Notes: generated from the sequence alone by a model not told the origin. A stretch of DNA of 64,000 nucleotides from Flavobacterium frigoritolerans (GCF_025847275.1 NZ_JAOZEV010000005.1:248001-312000), one strand, 5' to 3'; numbered from the stretch's first letter, positions 44,846 through 53,856 are shown. Translations and numbers: made by a program.

Positions 44846-44989
44846 TTTAACACATAGAAACATAGATTTAAAAGTTAAAACTTAAGGTCTTCTCTAGAAA
44901 ATCTCGATTTTTTTGCATAGCACTATGTGTTTTATTTCTGAGTGAAACGCCTTTTTCGAAATTTGTAAACTATGTTTCTATGTGTTAAA
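44846..44989. repeat. Long inverted repeat TTTAACACATAGAAACATAG (element 1)
   Basis: Perfect 20-bp arms at 44846-44865 and 44970-44989, 104 nt apart. It lies between GH63 and GH42. The right arm and the preceding GAGTGAAACGCCTTTTT occur again at 47158-47202. Confidence 0.85.
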
Positions 44990-45012
44990 AATAATTACAA
45001 TTAGTAGCTTAA

Positions 45013-47019
45013 TTATTTATCTTCTAAAAGAAGCATTAAATAATGTGAGGCCGACCAGCTAAAGTTAAAGGCTTCCATTCCTTTTCCTGTAAGCGGTTGG
45101 TAATTTTCTCTTATAGAAGTGCCTTTGTCCAGAACTCCTTCAGCATTATGAATGAGTTTATGTGCCAATTGGTTTGCTTCGGATGTATAACCGTATTTTT
45201 CTAATCCATTTATACCAAAATAACTTTGGTCAAGCCAAATTGGTCCTCTCCAATAGCCACGTTCTGGTTTAAATTTTGGGTGGTTTGCTGCCAATGTTGG
45301 TAAAGGAACAAAAGTGTTGAAAATAGTTGGATTCATCATGTTTTCTTTCATTGCTTTAGTTTGTTCAGTAGTAGCTACCTCAGCCCAAATAGGTAAATAA
45401 CCTTCACATCCCATTGCTTTTATCAATGTTTTTCCGTCGATTGTTGTATCGTAATACCAACCTGTTGTTGGATCCCAAAATTGAGTTTGAATTTTAGCTT
45501 TTAATGCTACACTTTCGTCTTGCCATTTTTTAGCTTCTTCATTCAATTTTAAAACTTGAGCCATTTTATTTAAATAGTTCTTTTCGGCATATAAAAATGA
45601 ATTCAAGTCAACGCTTTCTTGGTCTAAAGAATAGGCTTTGTCTCCGTTTTTCAGGATTTTGCTATCATCAAAACGTACAGCATTGTCCATTCCGCTTTCC
45701 CATTTTGCTGCAACCAATGTACCATCTGTAGAACCAAATTCGCATATTCCATCTTGATCGTGGTCACGTTCTTTGTACCACCAGTTATGATATGATTTTA
45801 GTTTTGGATAAAACTCTTTTATAAAATTAGCATCTTTGGTTTTTTCATAAATTTTCCAGATTGCCCATGCTGCAAGTGGAGATTTTGTGTTTCGGTAATT
45901 GTTTTCTTCGATAAGATTATTTCTGTAAACACAATCCGGAATAAATCCGTTTGGTTCCTGATAATCAAATAGTGCACGCATTTGATCTTTTGCTAATTCA
46001 GAATCATAATTGGCAACAGCAACAGCGTGTTTCCAACTGTCCCATGCCCAAAAACCATGAAACCATTCGTAATTGTAACTTGGGAAAAGCCCACCATGTT
46101 TTAAACCTTCGGCAGCAATTCGGGTATTGTTTTGCAATGTAAGTACCAGTTTTGCTACTAAATCAGAATAAGTATTGTCTTTGTAAATTGCTTTTTTCTT
46201 GGCAATTAATTGTGCCAATTGAGTTTCTTTTTCTTTTTGTGTTTTTTTAAGCAGGGTGTTAAATGTTGTTTTTGCTATAATTTCATTTTCATTTTTCCAT
46301 GAATATTGTGAGAAAATAAAGGATTGAGAAACAACTATTTCTTTGGTTTCGTTTGGTTTTAATACCAATTTTTCTGTTTGAGTTTTATAACCTTGTTTGG
46401 TAATTTCAATTTCAGGTGTAGTATTAATAAACTGAATGTAACCCACAGCTGTACTTTTCGTGGAAACGATTTTTAAAGTTTTACCTTCTTTGGATAACTG
46501 TAAATCATCTAAAAAAATAGTCGAACCATAAGATGGGTAAAGCGTTATTGCTTTTCCAGATGTATTAGTAATACTTGTTTTTTGTAATGCCGAATGTCCT
46601 GATAAGAAAACAAGTTGTTGTTTTATATCTAATTTTTCGTTTTTAAATTGTTGTTCTAAGTGGCTATTGTAGCTGTTTTGACTTACTAATGCCGTTTTCC
46701 AGTTGATAATTTCTTGTTTGTTCTCGTCATTAAGTTGTAAGGAAACAAATGATGGACTTAACCAAACTCCGTTTTGTTCTGTCATTAAAAAAGGACCTGA
46801 AAAGCCAGCCTGAACTCCGGATGGTTCTAAGAATCCGAATCCGAACCAAGCTCCTTTATCCGAGAAAACTAATGATTTTCTATCGGTAGCTTTTGCCGGA
46901 TTTCCTTTGTAATTTATACTGTTTTTTGAAGATTCTAAAATCGGAAAGTCTTTTTGTGCCCAACTGGATTGTAATATAAAAAAGAATGAAAGAATAAAAA
47001 GTGTTTGCCTTTTGCCCAT
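45013..47019 (-). CDS. Secreted GH63 glycoside hydrolase (YgjK-like)
   Basis: 668 residues. Signal peptide MGKRQTLFILSFFFILQSSWAQ. An N-terminal beta-sandwich is followed by an (alpha/alpha)6 barrel with FHGFWAWDSWKHAVAVANYD (320-340), WESGMDNAVRFDD (440-452, acid Asp445), PERGYWRGPIWLDQSYFG (585-602) and the base Glu638 in IRENYQPLTG. These are GH63 marks; E. coli YgjK, the best known bacterial member, is an alpha-glucosidase acting on short glucosides. An alternative is GH37/trehalase, but WESGMDN and the ending fit GH63 better. Located between susD and the GH42 gene. Confidence 0.88.
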   Translation of the reverse strand: MGKRQTLFILSFFFILQSSWAQKDFPILESSKNSINYKGNPAKATDRKSLVFSDKGAWFGFGFLEPSGVQAGFSGPFLMTEQNGVWLSPSFVSLQLNDENKQEIINWKTALVSQNSYNSHLEQQFKNEKLDIKQQLVFLSGHSALQKTSITNTSGKAITLYPSYGSTIFLDDLQLSKEGKTLKIVSTKSTAVGYIQFINTTPEIEITKQGYKTQTEKLVLKPNETKEIVVSQSFIFSQYSWKNENEIIAKTTFNTLLKKTQKEKETQLAQLIAKKKAIYKDNTYSDLVAKLVLTLQNNTRIAAEGLKHGGLFPSYNYEWFHGFWAWDSWKHAVAVANYDSELAKDQMRALFDYQEPNGFIPDCVYRNNLIEENNYRNTKSPLAAWAIWKIYEKTKDANFIKEFYPKLKSYHNWWYKERDHDQDGICEFGSTDGTLVAAKWESGMDNAVRFDDSKILKNGDKAYSLDQESVDLNSFLYAEKNYLNKMAQVLKLNEEAKKWQDESVALKAKIQTQFWDPTTGWYYDTTIDGKTLIKAMGCEGYLPIWAEVATTEQTKAMKENMMNPTIFNTFVPLPTLAANHPKFKPERGYWRGPIWLDQSYFGINGLEKYGYTSEANQLAHKLIHNAEGVLDKGTSIRENYQPLTGKGMEAFNFSWSASHYLMLLLEDK

Positions 47020-47125
47020 GTTGTTTCGTCTTTATGGAGTTTTTTATTTTAAGATGTATTTTTTCTTGTAAATCGGTATCAATTGATAAGCATAATGTCG
47101 TTTAGTGTAATCCGTAAAAAAGGTA

Positions 47126-47202
47126 TTTAACGCATAGCTTTCTATGCGGTTTATTTTGAGTGAAACGTCTTTTTTTATAAACCTATGTTTCTATGTGTTA
47201 AA
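47126..47202. repeat. Related inverted-repeat element (element 2)
   Basis: The right arm CTATGTTTCTATGTGTTAAA (47183-47202) is identical to that of element 1, and GAGTGAAACGTCTTTTTT before it matches 17 of 18 bases. The left part TTTAACGCATAGCTTTCTATGCGG is a diverged copy that now forms its own small hairpin (CGCATAG / CTATGCG). Confidence 0.8.
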
Positions 47203-47233
47203 AATTATTACTGCAACAAGTTATGATTATATA

Positions 47234-47269
47234 AAAAGAATAGCCCAAGAAATATAGGGCTATTCTTTT
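47234..47269 (-). terminator. Hairpin after susD (attenuator/terminator)
   Basis: Stem AAAAGAATAGCCC / GGGCTATTCTTTT (13 bp), T-rich on the minus strand, just after the susD stop. It may let only part of the transcripts run on into the glycosidase genes. Confidence 0.8.
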
Positions 47270-47292
47270 AAAAATTAAAATAATTCAATGGA

Positions 47293-48792
47293 TTAATTTG
47301 CTTGTAATTCTGTTAATGGTATTGGATAAAAATTGTTTTTTGATGCATCAAAACCAGTGCGGGCTACAGCATCAAGTGCTGATTTTGTTTTGCCCCAACG
47401 ACGTAAGTCATAAAAGCGATAGTTTTCTAGCGGAAATTCTAGTATTCTTTCGTGTTCGATTTGAGCTTTTACCTCATTACCAGTTGTACCAGTCATTGCA
47501 GGCATATCGGCTCTGTCACGAACTTTGTTAATGTATGGAATAGCTTCTGGTGTACGACCTAATTCGTTTAATGCTTCGGCTTGCATCAATAATACATTCG
47601 AATAACGCATAAGCGGAACGTTGATTGCTGTAAATTCCTGATCCATTTTTTCTTGTGTGCTAGGTATAAATTTACGGAATACTGGTTTGTCTGTATCACC
47701 AAATTTATCATCATAAGTAGTTCCTAATACTCTTGGGTTATCTGGATCATTAAAGTAAGGGTCTTTAAAGAAAAGTGTGCTATAAATACGAGAATCGTAA
47801 TTTCCTGTAGTAGCTATTTTTCCTTCTTTTTTAAATTCGTTTACAAGCATTGTGCTAGGAAGAATCTCATCCCATCCGCCAAGTTCTGCAGCAGCCATCC
47901 AATAGTGGAGCGCATTACGATAGAACGCACCATTGGCAGTTGTTTCTGAGAATTGTAATTCGAATATAGATTCTTTAGAATTTTTGGTAGTACCATCAAA
48001 CATAGACACATAATCTTTAACTAAATCATATCCTTGTACTTTATTTAAAGCAGCAAGAGATTCATTTAAGTAGGTTTGTTTTTGAGCTGTCTCCTCGTAA
48101 GCTCTGGTTAAATAAGCAAACCCTAAATAACTGTTGGCAGCTCCGCTGGTAGCACGACCGGTTTTGTCCTGTGGTTGTTTAGGAGGTAATATTGCAGCTA
48201 CAATTTTAAGCTCGCTTGTAATGAAATCCCAAGCTTGTGCACGTGTTGATAACGGTATGTTTAAATCACTTTCTTTAATAATGTATTTATTTCTAACATA
48301 AATTTGCTCCCAGTTAAGCAATAATTTCATGTGATAATAGGCACGTAAAAAACGAGCTTCGGCATCTATTTGTGCTCTGTCGGCATCGGTGATAGTTGCT
48401 GAAGGAAGTTGTGGTAACTTATCTATAACCTGATTAGCATTACTAATTCCTCTATAATTGATTCTCCAATATTCGGTAAATTGGCTATTACCATTTGTGT
48501 AGGTAAATGTTGAAAGTTCTACCCAGTTTGGGTAATTTAATGCATCACTTCCTAAATCGCAAATGTCTTCACGATATGCTTCGACTGGCCATTTAACTTC
48601 GGCAAAATACCATTGATCGACAGCACCTTCGAGTTGCGAATAGGTTGCTGCCAAAGCTGATTCGGCATCAGATTTGTTCCTCCAGAAATTCTCTGAGGTA
48701 AGTTGATCGGGAGATTGTTGGTCTAAATAGTCACTGCAACCAGTGATTGTGAATAAACCTATAACGGATAATATAAAAAATATCTTGTTCAT
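47293..48792 (-). CDS. SusD/RagB-family nutrient-binding outer-membrane lipoprotein
   Basis: About 499 residues. Starts MNKIFFILSVIGLFTITGCSDYLDQQSP, lipobox ITGC (Cys19); the ATG at 48792 is chosen because an upstream in-frame ATG at 48867 overlaps susC and adds 25 unrelated residues. The SusD fold shows DQLTSENFWRNKSDAESALAATY, AEARFLRAYYHMKLLLNWEQI and the C-terminal NEVKAQIEHERILEFPLENYRFYDLRRWGK. It captures oligosaccharides or glycopeptides at the cell surface and passes them to the SusC pore. It follows susC by 22 bases. Confidence 0.95.
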   Translation of the reverse strand: MNKIFFILSVIGLFTITGCSDYLDQQSPDQLTSENFWRNKSDAESALAATYSQLEGAVDQWYFAEVKWPVEAYREDICDLGSDALNYPNWVELSTFTYTNGNSQFTEYWRINYRGISNANQVIDKLPQLPSATITDADRAQIDAEARFLRAYYHMKLLLNWEQIYVRNKYIIKESDLNIPLSTRAQAWDFITSELKIVAAILPPKQPQDKTGRATSGAANSYLGFAYLTRAYEETAQKQTYLNESLAALNKVQGYDLVKDYVSMFDGTTKNSKESIFELQFSETTANGAFYRNALHYWMAAAELGGWDEILPSTMLVNEFKKEGKIATTGNYDSRIYSTLFFKDPYFNDPDNPRVLGTTYDDKFGDTDKPVFRKFIPSTQEKMDQEFTAINVPLMRYSNVLLMQAEALNELGRTPEAIPYINKVRDRADMPAMTGTTGNEVKAQIEHERILEFPLENYRFYDLRRWGKTKSALDAVARTGFDASKNNFYPIPLTELQAN

Positions 48793-48814
48793 GATTATGT
48801 TTTTTATAATAGTA

Positions 48815-51800
48815 TTAAAATATATATTGAACACCAGATACAAATGATCTTGTAAATGGGTACACAAAGCGATCTACTCCTGTATTAAGAACTGTTTCAC
48901 GTGAGAATTCTGGATCAATACCTGAATAATTTGTGATTGTAAATAGGTTCTCTACACTTACGTAAAATCTAAGCTTGTCAATTTTTGCTCCACCTAACAT
49001 TTTATTAGGTATTGTGTATCCTATTTGTAATTGACGCATTCTTATAAAATCACCACTTTCTAAGAAACGATCAGATTCACGACTGTTTCCGTTAGGATCT
49101 TGTAGTACTGCACGAGGCGTGTTACTGTGGTTTTCTGGTGTCCATGAATTAAGCGTTGAAGCCAACATGTTGGTTCCTGAATTCATAGATTCATAAAAAT
49201 ATCTGTTTCCGTTGTATAATTTGTTACCCCAACCACTTCCTATTAAAGCAGAGAAATCGAAACCTTTATAGCTAGCGCCTAAACTAAGGTTAGCTTCCAT
49301 TTTTGGCAATCCTGTTCCTGCGTATGATTTGTCATTTTCGTCTATAACACCATCTCCGTTTAAATCTTTAAATCGGATATCTCCTGGTTGCGCATTTGGT
49401 TGTAATAAAACACCATTTTTGCTATGTGCATTTACTTCATTTGTAGATTGGAAAATACCATCGGTTCTGTATAAGTAGAACGCACTAATCGGGCTTCCTA
49501 CACGAGCTTGAGTAGGGAAGTGTTCTGTACCAAATTTTAACCCTTGTCCATAAATAGTCTGCCCTTCGTTAGCAAGAGATTCTACGTTGTTTTTAAGAGT
49601 TGTAAAGTTAAAGCCTACGTTGTATTTAAACTCATTGATTTGATCGCGATAATTAACTTCAAGTTCAAATCCTTTATTACTAATTTTACCTACGTTAAGT
49701 GTTGGATCATCTACTCCAGCTGATGGGGCTAGTTTTTTTGTAATCAATAAATTATCGGTTACATTATGGTAGTAGTTCATAGAACCGCTAATTTTTCCGT
49801 TTTTAAGCGTAAAATCGATACCAATATTTTTAGAATCTGTTGTTTCCCATTGCAAGTTTCTGTTTTCTAATGCAGTTGCAATACTTCCTGGCCAAGGGTT
49901 ACTTCCGCTTCCTTGTACATAACCTGAACCTAAAATGTTACCAGTTTTAATTAATGTATTTGCAGAGTAATATCCTAAGGCAGCTTCGTTACCTAATTGT
50001 CCCCAGCTAGCACGCAATTTTAAAGTTGATATAATGAAATCTTTAGGGAAGAAATCTTCTTTTTCTATCTTCCATCCTAATGCTATAGAAGGAAAAGTTC
50101 CCCAACGGCTGTCTTCACCAAATTTAGAAGAACCATCTTTTCTAACTGTCATTTGAAGTAAATAACGATCATTGAAAGAATAGTTTAATCGGCTAAAGAA
50201 AGAAACACGGTTGTATTGAAATTTAGAACCATCAGCAGAATATGTCCCTCCTTTACCAGCTCCGATAGTTGCAAAACCAGGATCTAAAAACCCAGACGGA
50301 CGATCAATCGAAACCAATTGTCCATTCTCTACAGAATAATCGGTTGTTTTTCCTTCGACATTTACTCTATTCCAGTTAGACGAAACACCGTTTATAGTAT
50401 TACCAAGCATTAAACCAAAGCTGTGTTTTCCAAAAGTTTTATCGACTGTAATAATGTTGTCTAATATTTGCTCATCCCAAAATGTTCTTAACTCTTCTTG
50501 CGAAGCATATTGATGTATTTCTTTAGGATTGGCAATGTATGGAGGAAAATGATAGGTTTCCTGATTGTTTTTTACACGGTAAGAATAAGCTATTTTATAT
50601 TTTAACCAAGAGGTAATGTTTGCAGTAATGGCAATATTTGCGGTTAAATCTTGTCCTTTGTTCATACCATCTCTAAAATGCTCTTCGGCAACTGGGTTTG
50701 TACCAGCTGGCAAGCCATTTTTGTTAGACAATCCATAACCGTAAGGTTCGTTAGCATCATAAACAGGAACTAGCGGAGACATGGTGTACACTTCTTTTAA
50801 CTGAAAATTAGGCAGCTCATTTTGTGTTGCTATATATGCCATTTTTCCATCTACATCAAAGATTGATTTTTTGAAACTAACTCTTGCACTAGCAGTTTGT
50901 TGACCAAATTCATTATCGATTATAATTCCTTTTTGCTTTACATAGTTACCGTATAAAGCAAATTTAATGTCGCCTTGTCTTCCTTGGATACCTAAACCGT
51001 AATTTTGAGTAAGTCCAGAACGGAAAACTTCATCTTGCCAATCAGTGTCGGTTGTAGATGGAGCAGATATATATGCTGGAAGAGATTTGGGAGAAGTAGC
51101 ATATTTATTATATTCATCGTACATTCTTTTGTGTACGGTTTTATATTCATCAGCATTTAATAAATCCAACGTTTTAGATGGGTTGGTGATACTTAAAAAG
51201 GAGCTAAAATCTACTTTTACCCCTTCTTTCTGACCATTTTTGGTAGTAACAATAATAACTCCATTAGCAGCAACAGATCCGTAAATTGCAGCTGCGGCAC
51301 CATCTTTAAGAACCTCCATAGATTCTATATTTGTTGGGTTTACAGTATTAATATTTCCTTGAAACCCATCAATAATATAAAGCGGTTCAGTAGCTCCAAA
51401 GGTATTTACCCCACGTATTTTTACGCTTACAGCTGCTCCTGCAACACCACCTGCTTTTTGCACATTTACTCCAGATACCAAGCCTTGTAATGCCTCGGCC
51501 GGATTTGTTGTAGCTCGTGTTTCTAGACTTTCTTTCTTTACAGAAGATATAGCACCGGTTACATTACCTTTCTTTTGAGTACCATAACCAATCACGATTA
51601 CCTCGTTAAGTTTATTGGTTTCTTCTTGCATTGCTACATTAATCACGTTGCGATTGTCAAGAGCTTCCGTTTTTTCTATAAACCCTACGTATGAAAAAAC
51701 GATAGTTTGATTTGTACCACTAGGCACATACGTTAAGGTATAAGTTCCGTCAAAATCGGTTGCAGCGTTGTATTTAGTCCCTTTTATAGATATACTAACA

Positions 51801-51952
51801 CCTGGTAAAGTGTTGTTCTTATCATCTGTAACTTTTCCAGAGATGGTTTTTTTTGCCTGACTTTCCTGCGCAAGCAGGGTATTAGGCAGCCAAAAAAGGA
51901 GAATGATCGGCATTAGAAAAGGCTTCCTAAGTAAGTTTTTTAATTGTTTCAT
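48815..51952 (-). CDS. SusC/RagA-family TonB-dependent transporter
   Basis: 1045 residues. Signal peptide ending LPNTLLAQ. A CarboxypepD_reg-like domain (KKTISGKVTDDKNNTLPGVSISIKGTKYNAATDFDGTYTL-type, about 33-110) is followed by the SusC plug, with NEVIVIGYGTQKKGNVTGAISSV and the signature ESMEVLKDGAAAAIYGSVAANGVIIVTTK. A 22-strand barrel runs to the end (FVYPFTRSFVSGVQYIF). It forms the import pore with the SusD lipoprotein. Substrate likely a glycan or glycosylated peptide, judged from the neighbouring glycosidases; this is inference. Confidence 0.96.
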   Translation of the reverse strand: MKQLKNLLRKPFLMPIILLFWLPNTLLAQESQAKKTISGKVTDDKNNTLPGVSISIKGTKYNAATDFDGTYTLTYVPSGTNQTIVFSYVGFIEKTEALDNRNVINVAMQEETNKLNEVIVIGYGTQKKGNVTGAISSVKKESLETRATTNPAEALQGLVSGVNVQKAGGVAGAAVSVKIRGVNTFGATEPLYIIDGFQGNINTVNPTNIESMEVLKDGAAAAIYGSVAANGVIIVTTKNGQKEGVKVDFSSFLSITNPSKTLDLLNADEYKTVHKRMYDEYNKYATSPKSLPAYISAPSTTDTDWQDEVFRSGLTQNYGLGIQGRQGDIKFALYGNYVKQKGIIIDNEFGQQTASARVSFKKSIFDVDGKMAYIATQNELPNFQLKEVYTMSPLVPVYDANEPYGYGLSNKNGLPAGTNPVAEEHFRDGMNKGQDLTANIAITANITSWLKYKIAYSYRVKNNQETYHFPPYIANPKEIHQYASQEELRTFWDEQILDNIITVDKTFGKHSFGLMLGNTINGVSSNWNRVNVEGKTTDYSVENGQLVSIDRPSGFLDPGFATIGAGKGGTYSADGSKFQYNRVSFFSRLNYSFNDRYLLQMTVRKDGSSKFGEDSRWGTFPSIALGWKIEKEDFFPKDFIISTLKLRASWGQLGNEAALGYYSANTLIKTGNILGSGYVQGSGSNPWPGSIATALENRNLQWETTDSKNIGIDFTLKNGKISGSMNYYHNVTDNLLITKKLAPSAGVDDPTLNVGKISNKGFELEVNYRDQINEFKYNVGFNFTTLKNNVESLANEGQTIYGQGLKFGTEHFPTQARVGSPISAFYLYRTDGIFQSTNEVNAHSKNGVLLQPNAQPGDIRFKDLNGDGVIDENDKSYAGTGLPKMEANLSLGASYKGFDFSALIGSGWGNKLYNGNRYFYESMNSGTNMLASTLNSWTPENHSNTPRAVLQDPNGNSRESDRFLESGDFIRMRQLQIGYTIPNKMLGGAKIDKLRFYVSVENLFTITNYSGIDPEFSRETVLNTGVDRFVYPFTRSFVSGVQYIF

Positions 51953-52112
51953 TTTGAGTTAGTTTTTGGTTTCTGGTTGTGGTTAAGCTTTTTATTCTAT
52001 TTGAGGGAGGTATTTGCTGGAGTTATTAATTTTTTGTCATTATGTATGGGTTTTTCTTTTAAAAAAATGATATTTATTTTTTTGACTGTAATTTTATAAG
52101 AATAATGAAATC

Positions 52113-52120
52113 CAAATTTA
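52113..52120 (-). promoter_or_regulatory. -7 element (TAAATTTG) of susC
   Basis: Exact TAnnTTTG on the minus strand, giving a leader of about 155 nt. There is no TTG -33 box at the right spacing; instead the direct-repeat site sits there, as expected for an activated promoter. Confidence 0.45.
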
Positions 52121-52142
52121 GAGGATTGTATATATAAAATAC

Positions 52143-52166
52143 ACCAGTACCTACCAGTTTGTTTTT
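52143..52166 (-). promoter_or_regulatory. Candidate activator site: ACTGGT-N4-ACTGGT (copy 1)
   Basis: On the minus strand ACTGGTAGGTACTGGT, a direct repeat with a 10-bp period, preceded by AAAAACAA. It lies 22 bp upstream of the -7 element. Copy 2 at 52566-52589 matches in 20 of 24 positions. Confidence 0.45.
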
Positions 52167-52565
52167 GATGCTTTAAAAAAAATGTGTCAAGTGTGCCATT
52201 TCATCTAGTGATAAAATTGATAGATTATTGAGGTTATAAAATCAAGAAATTAGTATGATTTTAAATGCTCATAAATTAATTAAGAGGAAGCAGCTATAGT
52301 GTGAAATTTGACTGAAAGACGAAAAAACATAAGTTTTTTCGTTGTAATATTAAGTGAAATGAATGAGTAGGAATATTTTAAAGTAATCTCTTAATTGTAT
52401 TCTTTCTTTTTAAATACTGTTTTTTTGAAATTATTCTGTCCTCGTAATACATTTTTAAGTATGAGTTTTAGTACAATTAGGAGTTAAATTCTATTCTCTT
52501 TTTAATAGTAAAACTAGTAGTGAGAGAACTATATATTTTATTTGAGATGATCCGAAAATAACCCT

Positions 52566-52589
52566 ACCAGTACAAATCGGTTTGTTTTT
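52566..52589 (-). promoter_or_regulatory. Candidate activator site (copy 2)
   Basis: On the minus strand ACCGATTTGTACTGGT within AAAAACAAAC...GGT; same layout as copy 1, 423 bases further from susC. No -7 motif is found next to it, so it may be an auxiliary site. Confidence 0.35.
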
Positions 52590-52660
52590 TTGTTGGTAAT
52601 GTTTAAAGGATTTTTTTGGTTAATCGATTTTGTATGTTGCAAGTATTGAGAGGAATGCAT

Positions 52661-52701
52661 AAAAAAATCCCTTTTTCAATTTTTAAATTGAAAAAGGGAT
52701 T
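52661..52701 (-). terminator. Terminator of the ACT-like gene
   Basis: Stem AATCCCTTTTTCAATTT / AAATTGAAAAAGGGATT followed by T7 on the minus strand, 22 bases after the stop at 52723. Confidence 0.88.
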
Positions 52702-52722
52702 GAGAAGTATTTTATAAGAAAT

Positions 52723-53379
52723 CTAGTTTTTTAAATCTTTGATAACTTTAAAAGCGATATCTACTTGATCTTCACTTACTAAAATCGTAAATTCATTTGA
52801 TGTAGAGATTACTTCATTTATTATAATTCCTTCCCAGGCTAAACGCTGGAAAATGAAGTAATATATACCTGGAACTACGATGTTTTCTTTTGGTAGTTTT
52901 ACAGTAATTGAAGCTAAATTGCTCAATTTTTGGATTAATTTTTCGCGAGCAAAATGTTTTTCAACTAGTTGATTTATACTGCTGCTAACTACAATGTTGG
53001 TTTCGTTTACTCCACGAGATGAAGTGTAGAATATATCTGATAATGTATTTATGTCTGAAATTAAATCGGCTTGTTTGTTTAATACAGTTTCTGATGCTGC
53101 AAAAGTGTAATCTGTAAGCTCAGATCTAACTGTAATCTCACCAATATTCTTGATTACTTTGTTTATCTTATGATTTAATTTAAAATCTAATTCTTCCGTT
53201 AGTCGTTTTAAAGACATTACTACAGCGCCTTGTTTTACTTCTTTACCAAACTCGCTTTCTAATTCAGTCATTATATTTCTAGATAATGAGGTCAAATTAA
53301 TAATGCCAAGTGATAATGCATTTAATAAAAAAGGCTTCGTTTTGATGTAATTTTCTACGATGGAGGAAACAGTTTTCAT
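52723..53379 (-). CDS. Conserved protein with C-terminal ACT-like domain (aspartate-kinase-like regulatory region)
   Basis: 218 residues, soluble. The first half is helical (SIVENYIKTKPFLLNALSLGIINLTSLSRNIMTEL, then GAVVMSLKRLTEEL). The second half has ACT-like strands: ITVRSELTDYTFAAS, ASITVKLPKENIVVPGIYYFIFQRLAWEGIIINEVIST and SNEFTILVSEDQVDIAFKVIKDL. The last part resembles the ligand-binding ACT pair of aspartate kinase, but no kinase domain is present. It is probably a small-molecule sensor; the first half resembles a winged-helix arrangement but I cannot confirm this. It has its own promoter and terminator. Confidence 0.75.
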   Translation of the reverse strand: MKTVSSIVENYIKTKPFLLNALSLGIINLTSLSRNIMTELESEFGKEVKQGAVVMSLKRLTEELDFKLNHKINKVIKNIGEITVRSELTDYTFAASETVLNKQADLISDINTLSDIFYTSSRGVNETNIVVSSSINQLVEKHFAREKLIQKLSNLASITVKLPKENIVVPGIYYFIFQRLAWEGIIINEVISTSNEFTILVSEDQVDIAFKVIKDLKN

Positions 53380-53444
53380 AATTTTCTGGTTTTTGTACTA
53401 ACTTAGTGTGGTTGGTTTAGTTAATTGTGTGTTATATTTTTTTG

Positions 53445-53475
53445 CAAATATAAATTAAAAAACAATTTGTTACAA
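53445..53475 (-). promoter_or_regulatory. Promoter of the ACT-like gene (TTG-N20-TATATTTG)
   Basis: Minus strand -33 TTG (53473-53475) and -7 TATATTTG (53445-53452) with 20 bp between. It gives a leader of about 60 nt. Confidence 0.55.
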
Positions 53476-53496
53476 ATATAACAATAGAAAATTATG

Positions 53497-53856
53497 TTAA
53501 AAGTGATAAAAAGCATCTATAAGATGCTCAACTACAAATGATTCCTTGTTTTTATGGATTCCGACGATATCAAAACGAACCTCAAAATCTATTTCCCTAT
53601 CGTTTATGTAGGCATTTACTGCTTTTACAAGTAGTTGAATTTTTTTTGCATCAACAAAATCTTGTGGTGATCCAAAATCCAAGTTCGATCTTGTTTTTAC
53701 TTCTACAATAGCCAGGATATTTTCTTTTGTGGCGATAATATCAATTTCGGCTTTCTGAAAAGTCCAATTTCGATCTAGAATTTTATAGCCATTTTGTTGG
53801 AGATATTCTACAGCAAGTTCTTCTCCTTTTTTTCCGAGCTCATTGTGTTCAGCCAT
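53497..53856 (-). CDS. YraN/UPF0102 family nuclease-fold protein
   Basis: 119 residues. The restriction-endonuclease-like core is clear: LGKKGEELAVEYLQQNGYKILDRNWTF, then AEIDIIATKENILAIVEVKTRS, where E-I-D-I and E-V-K form the metal-binding D-ExK motif. VRFDIVGIHKN completes it. UPF0102 proteins are linked to DNA processing, possibly Holliday junctions, but activity is not settled. Cytosolic. Confidence 0.93.
   Translation of the reverse strand: MAEHNELGKKGEELAVEYLQQNGYKILDRNWTFQKAEIDIIATKENILAIVEVKTRSNLDFGSPQDFVDAKKIQLLVKAVNAYINDREIDFEVRFDIVGIHKNKESFVVEHLIDAFYHF

Larger units (their letters stand above)
51953..52660. other. Gene-free upstream region of susC
   Basis: About 710 AT-rich bases with no plausible gene. 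It contains a -7 element (52113-52120) and two related direct-repeat sites (52143-52166 and 52566-52589). No regulator gene (AraC, GntR, hybrid two-component or sigma/anti-sigma) is adjacent, so the controlling protein must be encoded elsewhere. Confidence 0.7.
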
